From Desulfobaculum sp044987625 (GTDB taxonomy: Bacteria > Desulfobacterota > Desulfovibrionia > Desulfovibrionales > Desulfovibrionaceae), in the NCBI RefSeq assembly GCF_044987625.1, contig NZ_JBJDSB010000001.1, forward strand, positions 1,054,001 through 1,118,000: a stretch of DNA of 64,000 nucleotides, read 5' to 3'. A model generated the notes under the pieces. That model was not told the DNA's origin. It saw nothing but the letters and a program-made list of their open reading frames with translations, and ran no database searches. Below are positions 33,126 through 41,691 of this stretch, piece after piece. The position numbers were made by a program, and so were the translations under genes. Every line of letters begins with the position of its first letter. Positions within the stretch are counted from its first letter, which is position 1.

Positions 33126-35549
33126 ATGAGTGTAAAATCCAAGCTGGTGCTGTTTTGCCTGCTGGTCGGCCTGCTGCCGACGGCGCTCATGGGCTTTTAC
33201 AGCGTTAAGCTGGCAACGGACAGCCTGTCCGACGCCGCCTTCAATCAATTGACCTCGGTGCGCGACGCGCGCAAGCGAACCGTCACCGAACTGCTTGGCA
33301 CATGGCATGACGAGGCGCGCATCTATGCGTCGTCCAAGGATGTGTACAATGCCCTTGGCATGCTGCGCGACTACGCATGGGGCGAGGCCAAAGCCGGTGA
33401 ACGCATGGACGTGTCATCCGGGGAGTACACGGAGCTGGCCGCTTATGTGTCGCGCGCGTTTACGTCGTTTGTGCACAAGCTGGGCTACGCGGATGCCTAC
33501 CTCATCGGCGACGATGGCCGCATCCTGTATACCGTGAAGGGCGGGCGCGATCTTGGTGAAGACCTCGCCAAAGGGGCGTTGCTTCGGGACTCGAACCTCG
33601 CCGCGGCGTGGAAGCGCGCCCTTGAGGGCCAGACCACCTTTGCGGATATGGCCGCCTACCCGGCGCTGGATGGCGCTCCGGCCATGTTTGTTGCCTCGCC
33701 CGTGCTGGACCATACCGGCGCGGTGGAGGGCGTGGCCGCCCTGCGCCTGCCTGTGGACCGCCTGAGTTCCATCATGAACGGGCGCGCGGGCATGGGCGAC
33801 ACCGGAGAAACCTCCATCGTTGGGCCGGATGGCCTGCTGCGCTCGGCCTCGCTGCACAACACGGCAACGCCCATGGACCTCAAAGCGGTGTACGCCGCGC
33901 CGGACAAGGCGCGCATCACCACAGACGCCGCTACCGCCGCCCTTGCCGGGGAGGCCGACACCCGCATCATCATGAACTCTCGCGGCGTGGAGACCCTGTC
34001 CGCGTATACGCCGGTGGAGGTGCAGGGCCTCAGCTGGGCGCTTTTGGCCGAGGTGGACACCGCAGAGGCCTTTGCGCCGGTCCGCCGCCTACGCCGCGCC
34101 GCGCTGCTGCTTGGGGCTGTGACGGGATGCATCATCCTTGCGCTGACCATCCTCTTTGTCCGCCGGGAAATCACCCGCCCCCTCGACGCCGTGACGGCTT
34201 TCCTGCGCCAAACGGCGGAGGGGGACTTCTCCTGCACGCTGGAGGGCACGTTCAAGGCCGAAATGCTCCAACTGGCCAGCGGCGTGCGCCAGATGTTCAG
34301 TACGGTGAAGGAACGCCTTGGGTTTGCGCAGGGAGTACTCAGCGGCATTGCCCAGCCCTGCCTTGTACTGGACCCACAGGGACGCCTTGCCTTCATCAAC
34401 ACCCACGCGCTGACACTGCTTGGCAGTACGCAGGAGCCAGAAGCCCTGACCGGCCAGCCCCTGGAGCAGGTGCTGCCCGGCGGGGACGCTGACGCGGCGC
34501 TCCCTCTTCGCGCCCTGGCCCAGCGCGCGGCCCTTGCCGAGGAGCAGGCCCTTGCCACGCACAGCGGAACAAAACAGGTGAGCATTAGCGCAACGCCGAT
34601 ATACGACCTTGATGGCGACATCCTTGGGGCCTTCGCCATGTACTACGACCTGACGCATATCCGTGAGCAGGAACAGCGCATTCAGGAACACACGCAAAGT
34701 CTGGAACGTGTGGCCCAGCAGGCGGCGGGCATTGCCTCGCAAGTGTCCGAGGCCGCAACGGAGCTGCATGGGCGCAGCCAAAGCATGGAACAGGGCGCCA
34801 TGACCCAAAGCAGGCGCACCGAATCCACGGCGGCCAGCGTGCAGCAGATGTCCGCCACCACGCTGGATGTCGCGCAGAATGCCTCGGACGCAGCGCACAG
34901 CGCCACCATTGCGCGGGAAAAGGCCGAAGGCGGCAACGCCATTGTCGAAGAAGCCGTCACCGCCATCGGCGAGGTGCACCAGCGCACCAAAGCCATCGGC
35001 GCGGCCATGGACGAGTTGTCCGTCAGCGCCGAGGGCATCGGGAAAATTATGACCGTTATCGAAGATATTGCGGACCAGACGAACCTCCTCGCCCTCAACG
35101 CGGCCATTGAGGCCGCCCGCGCGGGCGAAGCGGGACGCGGCTTTGCCGTGGTCGCCGACGAGGTGCGCAAACTGGCGGAAAAAACCATGCTCGCCACCCG
35201 CGATGTGGCGCAGTCCATTTCGAGCATCCAATCCAGCGCCGCTTCCAGCCGCGAGGCCACGGCCAAGGCCGAGGACGCCGTCACGCGCTCCACAGCCCTC
35301 GCCGAAGAGTCCGGCCGCGCCCTGCAGGAAATTGTGGCGCTGGTGGCCGGAACGGCGGACCAAATCCACACCATCGCCGCCGCCGGGGACGAACAGTCCG
35401 CCGCCAGCGAGGAGATACGCCGCGCGGTGGAGGACATCAGTTCCATATCGCGCACCACGGCCACGGAATCCGGCAACGCGCTGGAAACCATCGCCTCCCT
35501 CGAAACGCAGGCCAAACGCCTGGAATCGCTCATCCAAAGCATCCGCTAA
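33126..35549 (+). CDS. methyl-accepting chemotaxis protein with dCache sensor and PAS domain
   Basis: 807 residues. Membrane helix about 5-27, a large periplasmic region (30-330) with double-Cache character (DAYLIGDDGRILYT, MFVASPVLDHTGAVEGVAAL, GMGDTGETSIVGPDG), second helix about 330-350, HAMP, a PAS domain about 405-515, and the signalling domain with DQTNLLALNAAIEAARAGE. It follows CTTGGGGGGAGA. dCache domains commonly bind amino acids or carboxylates; the ligand here is unknown. It appears to be transcribed alone. Confidence 0.92.
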   Translation: MSVKSKLVLFCLLVGLLPTALMGFYSVKLATDSLSDAAFNQLTSVRDARKRTVTELLGTWHDEARIYASSKDVYNALGMLRDYAWGEAKAGERMDVSSGEYTELAAYVSRAFTSFVHKLGYADAYLIGDDGRILYTVKGGRDLGEDLAKGALLRDSNLAAAWKRALEGQTTFADMAAYPALDGAPAMFVASPVLDHTGAVEGVAALRLPVDRLSSIMNGRAGMGDTGETSIVGPDGLLRSASLHNTATPMDLKAVYAAPDKARITTDAATAALAGEADTRIIMNSRGVETLSAYTPVEVQGLSWALLAEVDTAEAFAPVRRLRRAALLLGAVTGCIILALTILFVRREITRPLDAVTAFLRQTAEGDFSCTLEGTFKAEMLQLASGVRQMFSTVKERLGFAQGVLSGIAQPCLVLDPQGRLAFINTHALTLLGSTQEPEALTGQPLEQVLPGGDADAALPLRALAQRAALAEEQALATHSGTKQVSISATPIYDLDGDILGAFAMYYDLTHIREQEQRIQEHTQSLERVAQQAAGIASQVSEAATELHGRSQSMEQGAMTQSRRTESTAASVQQMSATTLDVAQNASDAAHSATIAREKAEGGNAIVEEAVTAIGEVHQRTKAIGAAMDELSVSAEGIGKIMTVIEDIADQTNLLALNAAIEAARAGEAGRGFAVVADEVRKLAEKTMLATRDVAQSISSIQSSAASSREATAKAEDAVTRSTALAEESGRALQEIVALVAGTADQIHTIAAAGDEQSAASEEIRRAVEDISSISRTTATESGNALETIASLETQAKRLESLIQSIR

Positions 35550-35650
35550 CGCGCCCCGCCACAGGCCGCGCTCCGGATTGACCGAGAGAGCACCTGTGGC
35601 GGCGGCGAACCGTTCATGACACCCCACCACACACGATGCCCTCCCCATAA

Positions 35651-35690
35651 AAGGATTGTTAAGGATAAAATCCTTAACCCCCCGGAGGGA
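35651..35690 (+). repeat. solo end-module of the palindromic repeat family
   Basis: GGATT-GTTAAGGAT-AAA-ATCCTTAAC (hairpin 35658-35678) followed by CCCCCCGGAGGG. It matches the right-hand module of the repeat family in reverse-complement view of copy 47389-47672 (GGATC, GTTAAGGG stem, CCGGAGGC), with further stem changes that keep pairing. Confidence 0.6.
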
Positions 35691-35696
35691 ATATAC

Positions 35697-35749
35697 GGCA
35701 GGCATCACCACACGGCATGCCCAACGCCAGCCGTGTGGTGACGCCTGCC
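35697..35749 (+). other. large perfect-type hairpin downstream of the chemoreceptor
   Basis: 20-bp inverted repeat (35697-35716 with 35730-35749) with one mismatch and a 13-nt loop, not followed by T. Possibly the chemoreceptor message end or a structured RNA. Confidence 0.6.
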
Positions 35750-36172
35750 ATTACAGGCTCCAACAGCGGAAACAACGGCCCTTTCCCCCGCACACTTTGC
35801 CCCAGACGTCACGCCGACACACACTTTCCACCACGGCGTCACCGCCCCGTCACAGTGCCCCCGTAGGTTCGCCCCACCCCCTGAAAGCACCGCAGAGCGG
35901 CACGCACAACAGAAGCGAAAGAGACCTCCGACAACTCCCACACTCCCCTCTGTCACTCTCCCCGGCTTGGCACACGAAGCCGGGGAGACTTTTTTGCCCC
36001 AACGGGCACACTGTTCATAATTTCCCACAATATCTCAGCAGGATATCCCGTTTAGGAACACAACGAACAACCGCCCACACGACATGCTCCGCGCCATGCT
36101 CCGCGCCATGCGGGACGCGCGGCGCACACGACCGCCCTTGCCAAGGCGCGCAAAATACCGCACCACTAGCCC
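35750..36172 (+). other. intergenic region with orphan terminator
   Basis: No gene. A strong terminator, CTCCCCGGCTT (35958-35968) with AAGCCGGGGAG (35977-35987) and TTTTTT, ends a possible short transcript beginning around 35870; the stretch before it is C-rich (GACCTCCGACAACTCCC). From 36000 to 36172 nothing is recognised. Confidence 0.45.
35958..35995 (+). terminator. orphan rho-independent terminator
   Basis: 11-bp perfect stem, 8-nt loop, then ACTTTTTT. No gene ends just before it. Confidence 0.85.
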
Positions 36173-36856
36173 ATGACATACGACGCCCTCTCCTTCCTCG
36201 TCACCGGCACCCTCCTTGGGCTGGCCGCCGGGCTTGCCCCCGGCCCTCTGCTGACGCTGGTCGTCACGGAAAGCCTGTCCAATGGCTTCTCCTCCGGCCT
36301 GCGCGTGGCCCTTGCGCCACTGATTTCGGACTCGCCCATCGTGCTGGGCTGCCTGTACGTCCTCAGCACCATCACCCTCGGCGCCACTTCGGAGCTCACC
36401 ATCCCCGGCCTCGCCAAAGGCCTTGGCGTTGTCTCCCTTATTGGCGCTGGCTTTCTGGTCTACCTCGCCCGCGAGACGTGGAGCACGCCCATGCCCAGCT
36501 TTGCGCCCGCAGCCCGTCCGCCGCGGTCACTCATGAAAGGCGCGCTGGTGAACCTCTTAAGCCCGCATCCGTACCTGTTCTGGCTCACCATCGGCACGCC
36601 GCTCATGGCGACCTCCATGCAGAAAACGGGCATGACCGGGCCTGTGCTGGTTGTGGTCAGCTTCTACGCCGTGATGGTGGGGGCCAAGATGGCTGTGGCC
36701 TACGGCGTGGCGCGCTCCTCCGGCCTGCTGACGCCGCGGGTGTACACAGGCATTTTGCGCGGCATGGCCGTCATCCTTGTAGGCTTTGCCATCTTCCTCG
36801 CACATGAGGGGGTTATCTGGTACACGCAGCGCGGAAATGCCATTGCGTTTCAATAA
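36173..36856 (+). CDS. LysE/RhtB family amino-acid exporter
   Basis: 227 residues with about six hydrophobic helices. The LysE superfamily signature is present at the N terminus (LGLAAGLAPGPLLTLVVTESLSNG) and in ALVNLLSPHPYLFWLTIGTPL. Predicted to export an amino acid or related compound; substrate unknown. The ribosome binding site is poor. The next gene is 101 bp downstream. Confidence 0.83.
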   Translation: MTYDALSFLVTGTLLGLAAGLAPGPLLTLVVTESLSNGFSSGLRVALAPLISDSPIVLGCLYVLSTITLGATSELTIPGLAKGLGVVSLIGAGFLVYLARETWSTPMPSFAPAARPPRSLMKGALVNLLSPHPYLFWLTIGTPLMATSMQKTGMTGPVLVVVSFYAVMVGAKMAVAYGVARSSGLLTPRVYTGILRGMAVILVGFAIFLAHEGVIWYTQRGNAIAFQ

Positions 36857-36957
36857 GCCCGCCACATGCAAACATCCGGCAGCACTTGCAAACTCTCGGA
36901 TACACTCTACATGCGCCCGGCATTGCACTGATGGCAAAAATGCCCTACAGCACATCC

Positions 36958-38355
36958 ATGCCGACTCCAAAAATTCTGGTCGTTGACGACTCCCTGCTTA
37001 TCCGCAAGGCCATCCAGCACGAGCTGACCCAGCTTGGCGCAATGGTCACACAGGCCCGCGATGGTCAGGAGGGGCTGGAAAAGGCCCACGCCGATCATTT
37101 CGACCTCATCATTTCCGATGTGGATATGCCGCGCATGGACGGGTACACCCTGTGCCAGCAGCTCAAGGCGGACCCGAAAACCGCGCGTACGCCCGTGGTG
37201 ATTTGCAGCTCGCAGGACAGTGAGGAAGCCATCGACAAAGGCTTCCACGCCGGGGCGGACGGCTACCTGCCCAAGTCCGACGGGAGCGAGGGCTTCCGCC
37301 GCGCCATCCGCGACGTGCTGGACCGCGCCAATATCATCAGCGGCCGCCTTATCCTTGTGGTGGACGACTCCACCCTTGTCCGCCACAGCGTCAGCGACGC
37401 GTTGACGCAGGCAGGCTTTCGCGTTGCCACGGCCAACAATGGACGCGCCGCCATGCAGTGGCTTGCGGACAACGGCGCGCCAGACCTCATCATCAGCGAC
37501 ATTGAGATGCCCCAGATGGGCGGCATGGAACTGCTCACCACCATCAAGCGGCATCCGCAGTGGCATTCCATCCCCTTCCTCGTCATGACCTCCATGGCGG
37601 ACCAAGGCACCATCCGGCGACTGTACCGAGCCGGGGCCGCGTCCTATGTGCCCAAGCCCTTCAACGCCCCGCACCTTGTGCACACGGCGGAAAAACTGCT
37701 CTCGGACAACTTTTTGAAACTGCTGCGGGAAAAGGAACGCCTCCAGTCCGAACACGGCCTGCTGCTGGCCTCCATCACCAGTCTTATTCAAGCCCTTGAG
37801 GCGCGCGACCTGTACACCCGCGGCCACTCCGAGGCCGTGGCCCGCATCGCCACCGGCATGGCCCGCACCATGGGCATGCCCGCCGAACAGGTGGAAAGCC
37901 TTGAAATCGCCGCGCGCCTGCACGACCTTGGCAAAATCGGCATCCCGGATTCCGTGCTCCTCAAACCCGGCAAGCTCACGGACGAAGAGTACGAAATCAT
38001 CAAAACGCACCCCACCATCGGTGCGGATATCCTGCGCCCCATCCCCTCCCTTGCCGACCTTATCCCCGCCGTGCAGAGCCACCACGAGCGCCTTGACGGC
38101 ACCGGCTATCCCCAGGGGCTGAAGGGGGACGAAATCCCGCTGTTTGCGCGCATCATCGCCGTGGGGGACATCTATCACGCCCTCACCAGCAACCGCCCCT
38201 ACCGCGCCCCCATGCCCGAGGACCGGGTGTTGGAAATCATCAACGACGCGCGCGGCTCGCACCTGTGCCCGGAATGCGTGGACGTGTTTCTGCAGTACCT
38301 AGAGGCATCCGGCCAGCACGCGCCGCGCCCGGCCACGGCCGGGACGCCGCTGTAG
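36958..38355 (+). CDS. two-receiver HD-GYP response regulator (cyclic-di-GMP phosphodiesterase)
   Basis: 465 residues. Two receiver domains in tandem, each with the acidic pocket and phosphorylatable Asp (ILVVDDSLLIRKA..DLIISDVDMPRMDG, then ILVVDDSTLVRHS..DLIISDIEMPQMGG), followed by a HD-GYP domain with HDLGKIGIPD and HHERLDGTGYPQGL intact. Expected to hydrolyse cyclic-di-GMP under phosphorylation control. The start at 36958 is chosen by domain layout; earlier in-frame starts at 36886 and 36931 have no better ribosome binding site. Confidence 0.9.
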   Translation: MPTPKILVVDDSLLIRKAIQHELTQLGAMVTQARDGQEGLEKAHADHFDLIISDVDMPRMDGYTLCQQLKADPKTARTPVVICSSQDSEEAIDKGFHAGADGYLPKSDGSEGFRRAIRDVLDRANIISGRLILVVDDSTLVRHSVSDALTQAGFRVATANNGRAAMQWLADNGAPDLIISDIEMPQMGGMELLTTIKRHPQWHSIPFLVMTSMADQGTIRRLYRAGAASYVPKPFNAPHLVHTAEKLLSDNFLKLLREKERLQSEHGLLLASITSLIQALEARDLYTRGHSEAVARIATGMARTMGMPAEQVESLEIAARLHDLGKIGIPDSVLLKPGKLTDEEYEIIKTHPTIGADILRPIPSLADLIPAVQSHHERLDGTGYPQGLKGDEIPLFARIIAVGDIYHALTSNRPYRAPMPEDRVLEIINDARGSHLCPECVDVFLQYLEASGQHAPRPATAGTPL

Positions 38356-38541
38356 CGCCTCACCAGCCTTTCACGCCGCCCGATGTGCCGAAAAGCTCGA
38401 CACTCCGTTCTCGCGCTCTGCGCGCTTTTTCACCGCCGCCCATGACATCGACTATGACGCCGCGCCCATCCGCGCGGCGTTTGTGCACTCCGCGTAGGGC
38501 AGAAACGAACACGCGGGCGAAGACGCCCTCTCTTTCAACGC

Positions 38542-38578
38542 GAACGGGCCGCCCTGCATGATGCAGGGCGGCCCGTTC
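38542..38578. terminator. bidirectional terminator between HD-GYP gene and copA
   Basis: 18-bp perfect inverted repeat around a single centre base (38560), followed on the plus strand by TTCTTT. Confidence 0.7.
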
Positions 38579-38605
38579 TTTGGTGTGCAGTGCGGGGTTG
38601 GCGCG

Positions 38606-41140
38606 CTAACGCGCCGCGTCGTTGAAGAACCGGAGCCGGAGGGCGTTGGAGACCACCGTCACGGAGGACAGGGCCATGGCCGTCCCGGCAATCATGGGGT
38701 TCAGGGTAGGCCCGCCAAAGATGTGCAGCACGCCTGCGGCAATGGGGATGCCGAGGGAGTTGAAGGCAAAGGCCCAGAAGAGGTTTTGCTTAATATTTCG
38801 CAGCACCGCGCGCGACAGGCGCAGGGCCGTGAGCACGCTGCGCAGGTTGTCGCGCACAAGGACGATGTCGCCGGACTCCACGGCCACGTCAATGCCAGAG
38901 CCCATGGCGATGCCGCAGTCCGCCTGCGCCAGCGCAGGGGCGTCGTTGATGCCGTCGCCCGCCATGGCCACGGACAGGCCCTGCTGTTGCAGTTCGCGCA
39001 CAACCTCGGCCTTGCGCTCAGGCAGGACGCGGGCCGCAACGTCATCAATGCCAACCTTGGCGGCAACGGCGCGGGCGGTTTCTTCCGAGTCGCCCGTGAG
39101 CATGACCACCTTCAGGCCCATACGCTTTAATTCCGCCACCACCTCCGGGGCTTCCTCGCGCATGGTGTCCGCCACGGCAAGAAGCGCCGTCATGCGGCCA
39201 TCCACGGCCATATGCAGAACGGTCTTGGCCTCTGCGGCAAGGGCCGCGGCCTTCTCGCCCACCTCGGGCGCGTCCAGACCGTCCACTCCGCCCTCACGCA
39301 TGCAGGCATCGTTGCCCACAAGAACAGTATGCCCCTCCACCTGTGCGCAGAGTCCGCGTCCGTGCAGGGCTTCAAAATTCTCCACACGCGGCAGGCGGAC
39401 GCCGTCCTCCTTGGCGCGGGCTGTGATGGCCGTGGCCAAAGGATGCTCCGAGGAGCTTTCCGCCGCAGCGGCAAGGCGCAGGGCGTCTGCCTCATCCGCG
39501 CCGCCGATGGGGACGATGTCCGTCAAACGGGGGGTGCCGTGGGTCAGGGTGCCGGTCTTGTCAAAGACAATGGCCCGCACGCCCTGCGCGGCCTGCAAGG
39601 CCTGACCGCTCTTCACCAGCACGCCAAGGCCAGCGCCGCGCCCGGTGCCCACCATGATGGACGTCGGGGTGGCAAGGCCCATGGCGCACGGGCAGGCGAT
39701 AACCAGCACCGCCACAAAGATGCGCAGCGCAAAGGGGAAGTCTACCGCGCCAAAAGCCAGCCACGCCAGGCTGGACACCACGGCAATGGCCATAACCGTC
39801 GGCACAAAGTAAAAGCTCACCGTGTCGGCAAGGTTGGCAATGGGGGCCTTGGTACCCTGCGCCTCGCGCACCATGCGGATGATGCGGGCAAGGGTGGTGT
39901 CCTGCCCCACACGGTCCGCACGGATGGTCAGCGCGCCGGAGGTGTTCATGGTGCCGCCGGCCACGGTGTCGCCATCAGTCTTGGTCACGGGCAGGGATTC
40001 GCCCGTCAGCATGGATTCGTCCACGCCGGAGCGTCCGGAGACCACCGTGCCGTCAACGGGGATGCGCTCGCCCGGACGCACCAGCAGGGTATCGCCCTCT
40101 TCCACCTCTTCGGCGGGAATTTCGCGCTGCTCGCCGGATTCGTCCACGAGGGTGGCGGTATCCGGGGCAAGGCGCATCAGGGCGCGGATGGCGTCCGAGG
40201 TCTTGATGCGCGAGCGCGCCTCAAAATATTTGCCAAGGGAAATCATGGCGATAAGCACCGCCGCGGACTCAAAATACAGGTCCATGGCCCGCGCGTGGGG
40301 ATTCACGCCAAGGCCAATCTCCAGCGTGTTCCACAGGCTGTAGATGAGGGCCGCGCCCGTGCCCACGGCAATAAGCGAGTCCATATCCGGCGAGCGCCGC
40401 CACAAATTTGGAAATCCGCGCAAGTAGAAGTGCCGTCCGGACCACACCACGGGGAGCGTCAGCACGAGCTGCGCCACGGCAAAGGCCAGCGGCGAATGCG
40501 CCGGGTCCAGCCACGCCGGAAGCGGCATGCCGAACATATGCCCCATGGAGAGGATCAGCAGCGGCAGCGCAAAGGCGAAGGCCGGAATCAGCCGCCGCCG
40601 CGCATCGGCGAGGCGGGCAAGGGCCTCCTGCTGGCGCTCCTCGAACATATCCGTCCCCGCGCTGGCGGGGGTGGCCGTAAAGCCCAGCTTGGCAATGGCC
40701 TCGCGGATGGCGCGCTGGGACGTGACCTCCGGGTCAAAGGCAAACACGCCGGACTCGGCGGCAAGGCTGACGCTGGCGCTTTCCACGCCCTCCATCTGGC
40801 CCACCACCTTCTCAATACGGCCCGAGCAGGCGGCGCAGTGCATGCCGCTGATGGCAAGGGTCACCTCGCGGTTGTCCGGAGGCGCTTCGGTTTCAAAACC
40901 AAGTCCCTTCACGCGGTCGGCAATGTCGGAAAAGTCGAGCTTGGCGGGGTCGAAGGCCACGTCCATGGTCTCGGCCGCCAGATTCACCGACGCCTTGTCC
41001 ACGCCCTCCATCTGCCCCACCACTTTTTCAATGCGGCCGGAACAGGCGGCGCAATGCATGCCCTTTACCGGGGCAAGAATGCGCTTCAGGCTTTCCTTTT
41101 CACTGTGCTGTTCATCCATTGCTTTCTGCTCGCTGGTCAT
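38606..41140 (-). CDS. copA: copper-translocating P1B-type ATPase
   Basis: 844 residues. Exports Cu+ across the inner membrane. Two N-terminal metal-binding domains share the nearly identical stretch GMHCAACSGRIEKVVGQMEG, a recent internal duplication. Downstream are the membrane CPC (VIACPCAMGLATP), phosphorylation site DKTGTLT, SEHPLA and GDGINDAPAL hinge. About eight membrane helices. It is 44 bp downstream of a small Cys-rich membrane protein gene on the same strand. The ribosome binding site of ATG 41140 is weak; ATG at 41119 is an alternative. Confidence 0.95.
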   Translation of the reverse strand: MTSEQKAMDEQHSEKESLKRILAPVKGMHCAACSGRIEKVVGQMEGVDKASVNLAAETMDVAFDPAKLDFSDIADRVKGLGFETEAPPDNREVTLAISGMHCAACSGRIEKVVGQMEGVESASVSLAAESGVFAFDPEVTSQRAIREAIAKLGFTATPASAGTDMFEERQQEALARLADARRRLIPAFAFALPLLILSMGHMFGMPLPAWLDPAHSPLAFAVAQLVLTLPVVWSGRHFYLRGFPNLWRRSPDMDSLIAVGTGAALIYSLWNTLEIGLGVNPHARAMDLYFESAAVLIAMISLGKYFEARSRIKTSDAIRALMRLAPDTATLVDESGEQREIPAEEVEEGDTLLVRPGERIPVDGTVVSGRSGVDESMLTGESLPVTKTDGDTVAGGTMNTSGALTIRADRVGQDTTLARIIRMVREAQGTKAPIANLADTVSFYFVPTVMAIAVVSSLAWLAFGAVDFPFALRIFVAVLVIACPCAMGLATPTSIMVGTGRGAGLGVLVKSGQALQAAQGVRAIVFDKTGTLTHGTPRLTDIVPIGGADEADALRLAAAAESSSEHPLATAITARAKEDGVRLPRVENFEALHGRGLCAQVEGHTVLVGNDACMREGGVDGLDAPEVGEKAAALAAEAKTVLHMAVDGRMTALLAVADTMREEAPEVVAELKRMGLKVVMLTGDSEETARAVAAKVGIDDVAARVLPERKAEVVRELQQQGLSVAMAGDGINDAPALAQADCGIAMGSGIDVAVESGDIVLVRDNLRSVLTALRLSRAVLRNIKQNLFWAFAFNSLGIPIAAGVLHIFGGPTLNPMIAGTAMALSSVTVVSNALRLRFFNDAAR

Positions 41141-41184
41141 AATTCAGAACGCTACGCCGACCCGGCACCACTGTGCAACCCTTC

Positions 41185-41376
41185 CTAGCAGCCGCCGCAC
41201 CCGCCGCAGCCACCGCCCCGGTTGTCGAGGCTCTTGGACGAGGATGCGGAATCGCACCCGTCGCAACCGCACCCGCAGCCCGAAGACTTCTTGCTCGTGT
41301 ACCGCCACACAAGATACCCGCCGGCAGCGGCAATCAAAACCACAACGGCCACAATGTCGAATAGTGAGCTATCCAT
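41185..41376 (-). CDS. small Cys-rich membrane protein (FeoB-associated type)
   Basis: 63 residues from ATG 41376 behind GGGGAGGA. One membrane helix (about residues 5-25) followed by a short linker and a Cys/Gly-rich tail with CGCGCDGC and GGGCGGCGGC. This matches the FeoB-associated Cys-rich membrane protein type. Here it precedes copA instead of feoB, and a Fur-like site lies upstream. A metal-binding role at the membrane is inferred from the Cys clusters. Confidence 0.8.
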   Translation of the reverse strand: MDSSLFDIVAVVVLIAAAGGYLVWRYTSKKSSGCGCGCDGCDSASSSKSLDNRGGGCGGCGGC

Positions 41377-41430
41377 GCTGTCCTCCCCCGGGGCTGGCCC
41401 GGACGTGTTCTTTGAATTTTTCTTTATGAT

Positions 41431-41449
41431 AGTGAATGTCGTTTTCAAC
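41431..41449 (-). promoter_or_regulatory. Fur-like operator upstream of the Cys-rich protein and copA
   Basis: AGTGAATGTCGTTTTCAAC resembles a Desulfovibrio-type Fur box (ATTGAAAATNATTTTCAAT) at most positions, and on the minus strand overlaps a possible -35 TTGAAA. Prediction. Confidence 0.4.
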
Positions 41450-41540
41450 ATCTAATCCTCGTCCCCCGTATCGTCAAGGATGCTGGGGCGGGTTTTCCCC
41501 TTTTGGCCGGGCACCGCTTGCGCGCGTAACCGGGCGCCGC

Positions 41541-41568
41541 GCAAAAAGGCCTGCCCCTCAGGCAGGCC
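41541..41568 (-). terminator. minus-strand terminator in the treS leader
   Basis: GGCCTGCC (41548-41555) pairs with GGCAGGCC (41561-41568); on the minus strand it is followed by TTTTT. No minus-strand gene ends here, suggesting a short antisense transcript or a purely structural element. Confidence 0.5.
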
Positions 41569-41691
41569 GCGCGCAATGCACGCCACTTCGCACGACCCGG
41601 CAAATGTGTGGAGATGCTTGGCGAATTGGGCCAGATAACGTATGGTGATTCTGTCTCTCAACCCTGCGCTGAACCGTGAGGAGCCGATACA

